Source of the DNA: G965247775 sp965247775
GTDB taxonomy: Bacteria; Chloroflexota; Dehalococcoidia; Bin125
Length of the DNA: 64,000 nucleotides
Direction of reading: 5' to 3'
NCBI GenBank assembly: GCA_965247775.1
Contig: OZ252031.1
Coordinates: 2,232,001 to 2,296,000, forward strand
Positions 7,584 through 16,883 of this stretch are shown one piece after another. The number at the start of each line of letters is the position of its first letter. Position 1 is the stretch's first letter. The position numbers and the translations under genes were made by a program. The notes under the pieces were generated by a model, which searched no databases, was not told the DNA's origin, and saw only the letters and a list, made by a program, of their open reading frames with translations.

Positions 7584-9212
7584 ATGCGCGTTCCCGACGC
7601 GATCGCGGAGATCCTCAAGCGTGAGGGAGTGGAGTTCCTCGTCGCCTATCCGGTCAACCCGGTAATCGAGGCGGCCGCGAAGGCGGACATCCGTACGATC
7701 ATCGTGCGGCAGGAGCGGATCGGACTCCACATGGCGGACGGCTTCAGCCGCGTCATGTCGGGCCGCAAGGTGGGCGTATTCGCGATGCAACACGGCCCCG
7801 GGAGCGAGAACGCGTTCGGTGGGGTGGCGCAGGCCTATGGGGAATCGTCTCCGATCCTCGTTCTTCCCGGCGGCTATCCGCGGCAGCTCACCAACGTCCC
7901 GCCCAACTTCAACGCCTTCCTCAATTACCAGCACGTCACCAAATCCTGCGAGCAGCTGACCGACCCCGGCGCATTGACCGACGTGATGCGGCGGTCGTTC
8001 GCACACCTGCGGAGCGGCCGCCCTGGCCCGGTCCTCGTCGAGGTGCCCCGCGACCTCTGGGGCGCCGACGTCGGCGAGGAACTCGACTACGCGCCGACCT
8101 TTCAGGTGCGCAGCGCCCCGGATCCGGAGGCGGTCCCGGCCGCGGTTGACGCGCTCCTCGCCGCGGAGCAGCCGCTGATCTACGCAGGGCAGGGGGTGCA
8201 TTACGCGCAGGCCTGGGACGCGCTGCGTGAACTGGCCGAGTTGCTCGACTGCCCCGTCACGACGAGCCTGGGCGGGAAGAGCGCGTTCCCGGAGGACCAC
8301 CCCCTCTCCCTCGGATCCGGCGGCCGCTCGGTCCCGAAGGCCGTGCAGCACTTCTTACAGAAGTCGGACGTACTGCTGGGTATCGGCTGCAGCTTCACAC
8401 GAACCGGCTACGGCGTCTCGATCCCGGCAGGGAAGACGGTGATCCACGCCACGCTCGATCCCAACGACATCAACAAGGACGTGCGCGCGGGACAGGCGTT
8501 CGTAGGGGACGCGGAGCTGATCCTGGAGGCGCTCATCGCGGAGGTGCGGACGCGCCTGCCGGATCCCCGGGACACCGGCGTGCGGGCCCAGATCGCGGAA
8601 CTCAAGCAGGAATGGCTGGCGGATTGGGAGCCCAGGCTGACGTCGGCTGAGACGCCGCTGTCGCCGTATCGGGTGCTCTGGGATTTGATGCACACGGTTG
8701 ACCGCGACAACACAATCATCACCCACGACGCGGGCAGCCCGCGAGATCAGCTCTCGCCATTCTGGGAGTCGACCCAGCCCCTGAGCTACATCGGTTGGGG
8801 AAAGACCACACAACTGGGGTATGGCCTCGGGCTCGCGATGGGCGCGAAACTGGCCCGGCCCGACAAGCTCTGCATCAACGTTTGGGGCGACGCTGCCATC
8901 GGCTTCACGGGCATGGACTTCGAGACGGCAGTCCGCGAGCGGATCCCGATTCTTTCGATCCTGCTCAATAACTTCTCCATGGCGATCGAGCTGCCCATCA
9001 TGCAGACGGCCACCGAGAAGTACCGCAGCACCGACATCTCTGGGCACTACGCCGACATGGCGAAGGCCTTCGGTGGCTACGGCGAACGCGTCACGGAGCC
9101 GGCCGACATCGTCCCGGCGATTCAGCGCGGCATCGCCGCGACCGAGAAGGGCAAGCCCGCGCTGATCGAGTTCATCACGGCCAAGGAGATCGCCTACTCG
9201 ATCTTTCAATAG
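7584..9212 (+). CDS. Thiamine diphosphate-dependent enzyme, acetolactate synthase-like
   Basis: 542 residues with the three-domain layout of the acetolactate synthase/oxalyl-CoA decarboxylase group. The N-terminal Pyr domain carries the cofactor-activating glutamate (E44 in VRQERIGLHMADGFSR) and HGPGSENAFGGVAQA. A middle domain contains PLIYAGQGVHYA. The C-terminal PP domain has NVWGDAAIGFTGMDFETA followed by ILLNN, the ThDP/Mg site with GDA in place of the common GDG. It is not an obvious biosynthetic IlvB: no FAD-loop details are recognisable and no small subunit lies nearby. It is a 2-oxo-acid or acyl-CoA lyase-type enzyme of unknown substrate. GGTGGAG precedes the ATG. Confidence 0.85.
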   Translation: MRVPDAIAEILKREGVEFLVAYPVNPVIEAAAKADIRTIIVRQERIGLHMADGFSRVMSGRKVGVFAMQHGPGSENAFGGVAQAYGESSPILVLPGGYPRQLTNVPPNFNAFLNYQHVTKSCEQLTDPGALTDVMRRSFAHLRSGRPGPVLVEVPRDLWGADVGEELDYAPTFQVRSAPDPEAVPAAVDALLAAEQPLIYAGQGVHYAQAWDALRELAELLDCPVTTSLGGKSAFPEDHPLSLGSGGRSVPKAVQHFLQKSDVLLGIGCSFTRTGYGVSIPAGKTVIHATLDPNDINKDVRAGQAFVGDAELILEALIAEVRTRLPDPRDTGVRAQIAELKQEWLADWEPRLTSAETPLSPYRVLWDLMHTVDRDNTIITHDAGSPRDQLSPFWESTQPLSYIGWGKTTQLGYGLGLAMGAKLARPDKLCINVWGDAAIGFTGMDFETAVRERIPILSILLNNFSMAIELPIMQTATEKYRSTDISGHYADMAKAFGGYGERVTEPADIVPAIQRGIAATEKGKPALIEFITAKEIAYSIFQ

Positions 9213-9820
9213 CCGGACGTGCCAGCAACACGGTCTTGCGACCCCAGACGCCGTTGCGGTCGCGTGCGGGCGTCGAACGCGCAACCGGCCCGCGCGGGTG
9301 CGAGAATCGGCCCGCGCTGCCCCGTCCGGGCGCAGCCAATTGAAGGAGCAGTGGAGCCACCGAAGCAGCAGTGATGCGAGGCGAACCCCGGTCGCCCCGT
9401 CCACACGTGGACTGTGAGCCGCTCCCAAATGACCAGCGTCCACAGGATAAGATCCTGGCGTCGCCGCCCCGTCAACGCGCAACGTGATCGGAAGGGGTGG
9501 CGGCCGGCGCAACGTCGATGGCGTCCGTGTGGGGGCTCCGGCCGTGCCACGCGTACAGACAAGGCTGGGAGGATTCTGAGACACCAGACGCGTGCGGCAT
9601 GGTCCGTGACGCGGCGACAGCCGTGGTCTAGCCTGCCCGGGCGGAGGAGACAGGACATGGGAGGGGCTCCCCAGAACACCCACGCGGGATTGATCCACTC
9701 CGCCCGGCCGGCTACTGGGACGCATGTTTCGCTTCGCTCGCGCAGCTATCATTCGATTCCGGACGGCCGCCCTCGGAAGCGAGGATACGCGGCTCTGCCC
9801 CTCATGGCTGGCGGCGAGTG
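9213..9820 (+). other. Long intergenic region with no recognisable gene
   Basis: About 600 bases between the ThDP enzyme and the korA-like gene. Open frames exist on both strands but have arginine/proline-rich, non-family compositions. A TATCAT box near 9750 could belong to a promoter for the downstream operon. Nothing else was recognised. Confidence 0.3.
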
Positions 9821-11641
9821 ATGAATATCGGAGAGTTCGACTTCGCGCTCGCGATCGGCGGCGGCGCCGGACAGGGCATCGCCGTGCCGGGCAACATCCT
9901 CGCGCGGATGATGGTACGCCGTGGACTACAGCTGTACGCGTACAACGCCTTCCAATCGATCATCCGGGGCGGCCACATCTTTCTCACTCTGCGCATCCGC
10001 GATAGCGAAGTCACGAGCCACGGCGACAAGCTCGATCTGCTCGTCTGCCTGAATCAGGACACATTGGACCGGCACCTCGGCCTGATGGGACCGGACTCCA
10101 AGGTCATCTTCAACGGCGACAGCGTGCAACCCGGCGAGCCCGGCGCGGCGCCGCGCCTGTGCCCGATCCCCGTCGCCGATCTGACCAGCACGAGTCCGAA
10201 CAAGCTGTTGCAGAATACGGTCTTTCTCGGAGTGACGGCCGCCCTGATGGGCCTGGAGTTCCCGGTGCTCGAGGAAGCACTGACCCGGCAATTCCACGCG
10301 AAGGGGGACGCGGTCGTTGGCGAGAACGTCCGCGTCGCCCGCGCCGGCTTCGAGTATGCCGACGCTAGCTTCGACCCCTACCCCGACCCGGTCCCCGAGG
10401 CGGCCACACCGATGGCAATGTGGACGGGCAACGAAGCCGTGGCGATGGGCGGCGCCGCGGCGGGGGTGAAGTTCTACTGTGCCTATCCGATGAGTCCCTC
10501 AACCGGCGTCCTGCACTGGATGGCCAACAACGCCCGCGAACTCGGCATCGTCGTACGCCAGGTTGAGGACGAGATCGGCGTCGCCAACATGGCCATTGGC
10601 GCCGCTTTTGCCGGCGCGCGGGCCATGTGCGCCACTTCCGGCGGCGGCTTCGCGCTCATGACCGAGGCCATCGGCGCCGCCGCGATGATGGAAATCCCCG
10701 TCGTGTTCATCAATGTGCAACGGGCCGGGCCGTCCACAGGAGTGCCAACGAAGACGGAGCAGGGAGATCTTTGGCAGGCGCTCGGCGCCAGCCAGGGTGA
10801 CTACGAACGCTTCATCGTCGCGCCGCGGGATGCGCTCGACGCCTTCAACACGATGCCCGAACTCTTCAACCTCGTAGACCGCTGTCAGTGCCCGGGCATC
10901 GTCCTCTCCGACCTACTCATCGCCGAAGGCACCTTCAGCGTTGACCCGCGCGCGCTGAGCCTGCATCCGGAGATCGACCGCGGTGATCTCATTACCGAGC
11001 CGGCCCCCGCCCGCGACGGCGGGCTCGCCGATCCAGGCACGCGGGAGGGGAACGGCTACTTGCGCTACGAAAACACGCCGAGCGGCATCTCCGCGCGCGC
11101 GATCCCCGGCCTGGAGGGGTACGTGCATGTGGTCGCCAGCGACGAGCACGATGAGGACAGCGTGCTCATTAGCGACGAGTTCACCAACTCGCACAAGCGC
11201 CGCATGATGGTCGAGAAGCGCGCGCGCAAAATGGCTGGGACACTCGGCCTCATCCCCGCGCCCGAGCTTGAGGGCCCCGAGGATGCCGAAGTGACCCTGA
11301 TCGGCTGGGGCTCCAGCTATGGCGTGATCAAAGAGGCGATATCCCAGCTCGCCGCGATCGGCGTCAGCGCCAACCAGTTGCCGGTCAAATGGATCATGCC
11401 TTTCCACGCCGCCGCCGCCACGAGCCTCTTGTCGCGGGCGCAGCGGACGATCGTGGTGGAGAACAACTTCAGCGGACAGTTCTATCGGTATATGCGCAGC
11501 GAAACCGGCTTGGACGTCGATGGGCACATCCGCAAGTACGACGGCGAACCGTTCATGCCCCACCACATCGTCGCCGCCGTGCAGGAGCAGCTTGCCGGCC
11601 AGACCACGCTCTCGGTGCCGGACCAGGAGATCATGGTCTAG
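9821..11641 (+). CDS. 2-oxoacid:ferredoxin oxidoreductase, fused gamma-alpha subunit (KorA-like)
   Basis: 606 residues combining an N-terminal gamma domain (ALAIGGGAGQGIAVPG, then RGGHIFLTLRI) with the alpha/Pyr domain (FYCAYPMSPSTGVLHWMA, VEDEIGVANMAIGAAFAGAR, ATSGGGFALMTEAIG). A C-terminal transketolase-like domain follows (VTLIGWGSSYGVIKEAI, TIVVENNFSGQF). This layout is that of two-subunit 2-oxoglutarate/2-oxoacid:ferredoxin oxidoreductases, which decarboxylate a 2-oxoacid to its acyl-CoA and reduce ferredoxin. GTG 9818 immediately before ATG 9821 is an alternative start. The beta subunit follows 67 bases later in the same operon. Exact 2-oxoacid preference is not readable. Confidence 0.92.
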   Translation: MNIGEFDFALAIGGGAGQGIAVPGNILARMMVRRGLQLYAYNAFQSIIRGGHIFLTLRIRDSEVTSHGDKLDLLVCLNQDTLDRHLGLMGPDSKVIFNGDSVQPGEPGAAPRLCPIPVADLTSTSPNKLLQNTVFLGVTAALMGLEFPVLEEALTRQFHAKGDAVVGENVRVARAGFEYADASFDPYPDPVPEAATPMAMWTGNEAVAMGGAAAGVKFYCAYPMSPSTGVLHWMANNARELGIVVRQVEDEIGVANMAIGAAFAGARAMCATSGGGFALMTEAIGAAAMMEIPVVFINVQRAGPSTGVPTKTEQGDLWQALGASQGDYERFIVAPRDALDAFNTMPELFNLVDRCQCPGIVLSDLLIAEGTFSVDPRALSLHPEIDRGDLITEPAPARDGGLADPGTREGNGYLRYENTPSGISARAIPGLEGYVHVVASDEHDEDSVLISDEFTNSHKRRMMVEKRARKMAGTLGLIPAPELEGPEDAEVTLIGWGSSYGVIKEAISQLAAIGVSANQLPVKWIMPFHAAAATSLLSRAQRTIVVENNFSGQFYRYMRSETGLDVDGHIRKYDGEPFMPHHIVAAVQEQLAGQTTLSVPDQEIMV

Positions 11642-11708
11642 GCGGGCAGATTCCCGGCGCTCCTGGCCACGCGGCCTGCGAGCGGCGGCGGAAGGCAGGC
11701 ATGACACG

Positions 11709-12617
11709 ATGACCAGCGGCGACACCATGACGGCGGAGCACGCAGGCGAGCAACTGAGCGCAAAGGACTTCAAGGGCAAGGTCGATCCGGACTGGTGTCC
11801 CGGCTGCGGGGACTTCGGCGTGCTGCGCAGCTTGCAGGTGGTCTGCGCGGATCTCGGTCTGCGCCCACATCAGATCCTGACCGTGAGCGGCATTGGTTGC
11901 TCCTCAAACCTGCCCGGCTTCATGAACACCTACGGCGCCCACACCCTGCACGGCCGGTCCCTCCCGGTCGCCACCGGCGCGAAGATGGCGAATCACGAAC
12001 TGACCGTGATCTGCGTGGGCGGCGACGGTGATGGTTACGGCATCGGCGGCAATCACCTCGCGCACGTGGCGCGGCGCAACGTGGATCTGACGTATGTCGT
12101 CATGAACAATCAGATCTACGGACTCACGACAGGCCAGATCTCGCCCACAAGCCGCCTCGGGATGAAGACGAAGAGCACGCCGTTCGGCAACATTGAAGGA
12201 GCGGCCAACCCCATCACCTCCGCGATCATGAATGGCGCCACCTTCGTCGCACGGGGGTACACGGGCGACCAAGGACAGTTGCAAGCCCTGCTGCGCCAGG
12301 CGATCGAGCATCGCGGCTTCGCGCTGATCGACGTGTTCAGCCCCTGCGTCACCTTCAACCACGACAACACCTACGCGTTCTTCAAGCCGCGCGTGCAGCG
12401 CCTTGAGGATAACGGGCATGATCCCAGCGACTGGAAGGCCGCCTGTGAGAAAGCGATGCTCTGGGGCGACTCCATCTATACGGGCTTGTTCTTCCAGGCT
12501 GAGGCGCCGACCCTCGGCGACGGGGAGCCCGTGCTGCAGGAGGGCGGCCCGATCGTCAACCGCCCCTTGGGCCTGCGCGGCGAAGACGCGAACCGAATCA
12601 TCCGGCGGATGATGTAG
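11709..12617 (+). CDS. 2-oxoacid:ferredoxin oxidoreductase, beta subunit (KorB-like)
   Basis: 302 residues with the ThDP-binding beta-subunit signature. The motif DWCPGCGDFGVLRSL near the N-terminus supplies two 4Fe-4S cysteines. A third cysteine lies in SGIGCSSNLPGF and a fourth in DVFSPCVTFN. The ThDP/Mg segment is GGDGDGYGIGGNH followed by VVMNNQIYGLTTGQ. It pairs with the fused gamma-alpha subunit just upstream. ATG 11709 is chosen over the much longer frame because the upstream part overlaps korA and has no family resemblance; ATG 11727 is an alternative. The pair could feed reduced ferredoxin to low-potential reactions. Confidence 0.92.
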   Translation: MTSGDTMTAEHAGEQLSAKDFKGKVDPDWCPGCGDFGVLRSLQVVCADLGLRPHQILTVSGIGCSSNLPGFMNTYGAHTLHGRSLPVATGAKMANHELTVICVGGDGDGYGIGGNHLAHVARRNVDLTYVVMNNQIYGLTTGQISPTSRLGMKTKSTPFGNIEGAANPITSAIMNGATFVARGYTGDQGQLQALLRQAIEHRGFALIDVFSPCVTFNHDNTYAFFKPRVQRLEDNGHDPSDWKAACEKAMLWGDSIYTGLFFQAEAPTLGDGEPVLQEGGPIVNRPLGLRGEDANRIIRRMM

Positions 12618-12820
12618 GGGCGCGCTCCAAACGCCGCTCGGCGATTCTGGCCAGCGCATGTCCGGGATCCCCCGAGCGCGCCACCGCGCGGCCTGCCGGT
12701 CCCGCCCGCTTTCTGCCGCACACCCCGTAGCGGGGCGATAGCCGAGCCGGCGCCGGCCGGCCAGGACGACAGCAGCACCCCCGCCCGTCGCCGATCCGTC
12801 GGACAGCGCAGGTAGAGGAT

Positions 12821-13921
12821 TTACCAGGCGCGGTAGGGATCCAGGGTGTCGTGGTTCAGTTCCAGCCCGAGCCCGGGACGGTCCGGCGCATACACGTAGC
12901 CATCGTCGATCTCGAGTGCGTGCTGGAAGATCTGGCCGTGCATGGGATCGAAGGTGTCGCGGTAATACTCCAGCGTGAGGCCATTGGGGATGGCCGCGAC
13001 CAGGTGAATATGGACGTACTGGGACCCGTGCGGAGCGATGTCGAGGTCGTGGGCCTGGGCCAGCGCCGCCACCTTCATGAACTCGGTGATGCCTCCCATC
13101 ACCAGGGCGTCCGGCTGGAGGATGTCGGCTGCGCGATGGTCGATGAGGTCGCGGAAGCCGTAGCGCGTGTATTCGTTCTCCCCCGACGCGATCGGCACGG
13201 AAGTGGCGCGGGTGATCTCCCGCTGGCCGATGTAGTCATCCGGTTCGACCGGCTCCTCGAACCAGAATAGGTCGTACTGCTCGGCCTTCCGCGCGAACTC
13301 GATCGCTTGGTAGTGCCGGTAGGCGTTGTTGGCGTCCACCATGAGCTTGACGTCAGGCCCGATCGCTTCCCGGCACACCCGGACCCGCTCGATATCTTCG
13401 TTGATGGGCACCGCACCCACCTTCATCTTGACTGCCCGGGCGCCCAACTCCACATTGCGCTCCATCTCCGCCGCCAGCTCCGCGAGTCCTTTGCCCTCTG
13501 CGTAATATCCCCCAGCGATGTAGGTATCCACCCGGTTATTGAACCCACCTAGGAGCTTGTAGAGGGGCATCCCCGCCAGCTTGGCCTTCAGGTCCCAGAG
13601 GGCGATGTCGATCCCTCCGATCACGCGGGTGGTGAGGCCGCGCCGGCCCACGAGCTTGGGGCGCCACATCTCATGCCAGTGCCGCTCGTTGTCCAACGGA
13701 TCTCGTCCGACCAGGAGCGGCTTGAGGCTCGTGAGGATGGCCCTGCCGATCTCGGGATCGCTCTCCGAGGCGGCGCCGGAGAGTCCGACCCCCGTCAGGT
13801 CCGAGTCTGTCTCCACGTACACCACGTTGAGAGAGGCGTGCGTGTAGGTGTAGAGGCCGTTCACGATCGGGGTCTCCCGTGGCCAGCGGTACGTCTCCAT
13901 CCGCACGTCGGTGATCTTCAT
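12821..13921 (-). CDS. Enolase-superfamily enzyme (mandelate racemase/muconate lactonizing type)
   Basis: 366 residues with the two-domain enolase-superfamily fold. Catalytic features are the KxK pair (K165, K167 in AVKMKVG), metal ligands D196 (MVDANNAY), E222 (FEEPVEP) and E248 (SGENEYTR), D266 in DILQPDALVMGG and H298 in DIAPHGSQ. The KxK plus late histidine pattern is that of the mandelate racemase subgroup, so an acid-sugar dehydratase or a racemase are the likely activities; the substrate is unknown. ATG 13921 fits family N-termini (MKITDVRMETY); the upstream extension does not. Divergent from a second, only distantly related enolase-superfamily gene across a 374-base region. Confidence 0.9.
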   Translation of the reverse strand: MKITDVRMETYRWPRETPIVNGLYTYTHASLNVVYVETDSDLTGVGLSGAASESDPEIGRAILTSLKPLLVGRDPLDNERHWHEMWRPKLVGRRGLTTRVIGGIDIALWDLKAKLAGMPLYKLLGGFNNRVDTYIAGGYYAEGKGLAELAAEMERNVELGARAVKMKVGAVPINEDIERVRVCREAIGPDVKLMVDANNAYRHYQAIEFARKAEQYDLFWFEEPVEPDDYIGQREITRATSVPIASGENEYTRYGFRDLIDHRAADILQPDALVMGGITEFMKVAALAQAHDLDIAPHGSQYVHIHLVAAIPNGLTLEYYRDTFDPMHGQIFQHALEIDDGYVYAPDRPGLGLELNHDTLDPYRAW

Positions 13922-14295
13922 CTGTTCTCTCCACGCCGATCCCACCAAGGAACTCTGTTCCCGGGCCTCGCTCCCCCGCCGATCGGATACCCGGCCGAGC
14001 GGAGGATAGCCGGGCCGTCTTGCCAACGTGGGCCGTCCGCGGACTCCCGCTCCTGCCGTCGTCGCGATGGGGCGATGTCTGTGCCGCCGGCAGGCCGTTC
14101 TCCTCGCCGGGGGAGGTTCCCGGGCGATCGCCGGCTCAGGGCGGCGCGGACCCTGCAGTAGCATTCCGAAGTCGTGGGGCAATCGCTACGGCGGGCCGCT
14201 GGCCACCCGGGGCGCGACGACGGAACGTGCCGCAAGATCCGAGCGAACGCCCAAGGATCGAGTCAGGCGCGCGAGCCGCGCGGGAGGAGCGAAGG
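13922..14295 (+). other. Divergent intergenic region between two enolase-superfamily genes
   Basis: About 370 bases that should hold both promoters. Open frames through it have no family features. No operator or hairpin with a clear role was recognised. Confidence 0.3.
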
Positions 14296-15465
14296 GTGAA
14301 GATCACCAAGGTGGAGCCGAAGCTGATCGATCGGTACCTGTTCGTGGAGGTGAGCACGGACGTGGGGATCACGGGCCTGGGGGAATCGGGGACGTGGGGC
14401 TACCTGGAAGCGTCCCAGGCGGCCGTCGAGAAGTTTGCGCAGTACCTCGAGGGGCGCGATCCGCTGCGCATTGAGCATCACTGGCAGTACATGTACCGCT
14501 ACAGCCACTTCCGCGGCTCCGCGATCATGGGGGCACTCAGCGCCATCGACATCGCCCTGTGGGACATCGCGGGGAAGCACTTCGGCGTGCCGGTGTACGC
14601 GCTCCTCGGTGGGCGCGTCCGTGACCGCGCGCGCGTCTACTACCACGTCTTCGGGAACACCGTGGAGGAGATCGTGGACGGCGTCGTGGCCGCCAAACGG
14701 GAGGGCTTCACCGCCGTGGGCCACCTCACGCCGTTCCTCGACGAGCCGCGCGACGTGCCGTACTTCAAGACACACGCCGCGAAGATCGGCGACGCGATCG
14801 ACGCGGTGCGGCGCTACCGCGAAGCCGTCGGCGACGAGGTCGATCTCTGCATTGAGATCCACCGGCGTTTAACGCCCACCGAGGCGGTTCAGCTAGGCCG
14901 CGGCATCGAACCGTACCACCCCTTCTTCTTCGAGGATCCAGTCACGCCGGACAACTTCGACGAGATGGCGTACGTCGCCAGCAAGATCACCATCCCCATC
15001 GCCACCGGCGAGCGGTTCACGTCCATGTGGGAGTTCGAGATGCTGCTGCACCGCGATGCCGTGCAGTACGTCCGGCCGGATGTCTGCATGGTGGGCGGCA
15101 TCAGCGGGGCGAAGAAGGTGGCCGCTCTCGCGGAGGCGCACCACGCCGGTGTGGTGCCGCACAACCCGCTGAGCCCCGTCAGCACGGCGGCGTGCCTCCA
15201 GATCGCGGCCTGTGTCCCGAACTTCGCTCTGCAGGAGTACCCCACGGGGGAGCAGGCGCCACCCAAGAGCGAGATCGTCGCCGGCGCTCCCGTGCATGAC
15301 GGCGAGGGGTTCCTGCGCCTGCCCGATCGGCCCGGCATCGGCGTCGAGCTGCGACCGCAAGCCGCCCAGGCCGCGCGCGACGGCGATGGCACGCTCGGCC
15401 GGACGTTTACGCCCCGGGAGGTGGTGACGCGGCTCGGCGTCGACGGCTCCGTCGTCGATCAGTAG
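14296..15465 (+). CDS. Enolase-superfamily dehydratase, galactonate/mannonate dehydratase-like
   Basis: 389 residues starting with GTG 14296 after a GGGAGGAG site. The layout follows the sugar-acid dehydratase branch. There is no KxK pair at the end of the second strand (FTAVGHLTPF instead). Acidic metal-ligand candidates are E187 (CIEIHRRL), E213 (FFEDPV) and E239 (ATGERFTSMWEF), with D262 in VRPDVCMVGGIS and H289 in GVVPHNPLSPVS. The last block resembles D-galactonate and D-mannonate dehydratases, where APHxPLGPI is usual. Likely reaction is dehydration of an aldonic acid to a 2-keto-3-deoxy product. Followed convergently by a zinc alcohol dehydrogenase. Confidence 0.88.
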   Translation: MKITKVEPKLIDRYLFVEVSTDVGITGLGESGTWGYLEASQAAVEKFAQYLEGRDPLRIEHHWQYMYRYSHFRGSAIMGALSAIDIALWDIAGKHFGVPVYALLGGRVRDRARVYYHVFGNTVEEIVDGVVAAKREGFTAVGHLTPFLDEPRDVPYFKTHAAKIGDAIDAVRRYREAVGDEVDLCIEIHRRLTPTEAVQLGRGIEPYHPFFFEDPVTPDNFDEMAYVASKITIPIATGERFTSMWEFEMLLHRDAVQYVRPDVCMVGGISGAKKVAALAEAHHAGVVPHNPLSPVSTAACLQIAACVPNFALQEYPTGEQAPPKSEIVAGAPVHDGEGFLRLPDRPGIGVELRPQAAQAARDGDGTLGRTFTPREVVTRLGVDGSVVDQ

Positions 15466-15536
15466 GCCTCGCGTTCCGCCCGGCAGCGCGGCGGCAGCCA
15501 GCAAGACAGGACTAGGCGGCGCCCGGCTGAGCCGTG

Positions 15537-16559
15537 TCAGTTCGGCAGGAAGACGCCCTTCCCGGTGGTCTGCCCATCGAACAGCGTGTAGGCCTGCTCG
15601 GCCTCCTCCAGCCTGAAGCGGTGCGTCAGCAGCTTGCTCAGCGGCAACTCATGGTCGACGACGAACTGCGCGCACTCCGCTTGACCCACGTTGCTGAAGG
15701 TCCAGGACCCGTAGATCGTCAGCTGCGTGTGGATGATGTCGGGGCTGATGTCGAAGGTGGTGGTGTTCCCCTCCCCAACGAAGCAGACGCGGCCCCAGCG
15801 GGCCGTGCTCTTGACGGCGTTCACCCGGGCCTCCGGGTTGCCGGTGCAGTCCATAGTGGCTTCGGCGCCCTCGCCATGGGTCAGATCCTGGATCGCCTGA
15901 ACCAGGTCACCGGGGCGCGCGTCCAGCACTTCGTCGGCGCCGAACGCGCCGGCGAGGCTGAGGCGTTCGGGGACGCGGTCGGTTGCGATCACGCGGGCGC
16001 CCATCGCCTTCGCCAGCATGGTGGCGCTGAGGCCCACGGGACCCTGGCCGAAGATCGCCAGCGTGTCGCGGCCGGAGACGGCCAAGCGGGCGAGCGCGAG
16101 GTAGGCCGTCGCCGTGCCGCAAGAGATCGCTGCCCCCTCCTCGAAGCTCAGCTCGTCTTGCAGCGGCACCAGCATGGAGGGCTTCACCAGCATCATCGGC
16201 GCGTGGCCACCGTTCGTGGTGGACCCGTACACCTCATGGCCGTGGAGGCACATCTGCGTGTAGCCCACCAGGCAGTGCTTGCACTGCCCGCAACCGCTGT
16301 AGTGATGCACCATCACGCGCCGGCCGATCGGCGCTTCCTCTTCCAGGACCGCCGAGCCACGGGCCAGCACGACGCCGCAGGGCTCATGGCCGCGCACGAT
16401 CGGAAGGAACGCCTCCGCGCCCGCCCGATAGCCTCGCAGGTCACTGCCGCACATACCGGAGGCCCGGATCTCCACCACCACTTCCCGAGGCCCTGGGGCC
16501 GGGTCCGGGAAGTCGCGCAATTCGAGGTTGCGGTCGCCGAGAAAGACAACACCACGCAT
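15537..16559 (-). CDS. Zinc-dependent medium-chain alcohol/polyol dehydrogenase
   Basis: 340 residues of the MDR superfamily. Catalytic zinc ligands are visible in MCGSDLRGY and VRGHEPCGVV. The nucleotide-binding segment is LAIFGQGPVGLSATMLAKAMGARVIATDR, with a terminal acidic residue favouring NAD(H). The structural zinc lobe has SGCGQCKHCLVGYTQMC, holding the four-cysteine set. Relatives include threonine and sorbitol dehydrogenases; the substrate is unknown. ATG 16559 is preceded by AGGAGCGGCAGG, whereas the longer open frame upstream is arginine-rich. It converges with the sugar-acid dehydratase and may act on a related substrate. Confidence 0.9.
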   Translation of the reverse strand: MRGVVFLGDRNLELRDFPDPAPGPREVVVEIRASGMCGSDLRGYRAGAEAFLPIVRGHEPCGVVLARGSAVLEEEAPIGRRVMVHHYSGCGQCKHCLVGYTQMCLHGHEVYGSTTNGGHAPMMLVKPSMLVPLQDELSFEEGAAISCGTATAYLALARLAVSGRDTLAIFGQGPVGLSATMLAKAMGARVIATDRVPERLSLAGAFGADEVLDARPGDLVQAIQDLTHGEGAEATMDCTGNPEARVNAVKSTARWGRVCFVGEGNTTTFDISPDIIHTQLTIYGSWTFSNVGQAECAQFVVDHELPLSKLLTHRFRLEEAEQAYTLFDGQTTGKGVFLPN

Positions 16560-16883
16560 CCTGCCGCTCCTGTTCCGTACGAATCGACAGCCGACCGCCG
16601 GAGCGCCGCCTTGCGGGGTCAGGCGGACCTCTCCCCACGCGCACGCCCGGAGCGGCGAGACTAGCGGTTGCTGCTTTTCGGGAGTGGGAAGCGGGACGAA
16701 CTCTCGGACCCGCTGCTGCGAAACCAGACTGGGCGGGACTCCGCGTCGTGGGGGCTCCCAAGGGCCCTGCACGTCCGGCGGCGCCGCGGTAGCCGAAGTC
16801 CGCCCCACTCGGCGCGCTCCGCGCGAAGGCCGCAAGCGCCAGCCCCTCGTGCTGGGTACGATGCGCGCAGGGGGGCGCCGGCG
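16560..16883 (+). other. Divergent intergenic region with putative -10 box TACGAT (16857-16862)
   Basis: About 320 bases between the alcohol dehydrogenase and the ABC operon. TACGAT lies 22 bases before ATG 16884 and may be the -10 of the ABC operon. Nothing else was recognised. Confidence 0.25.
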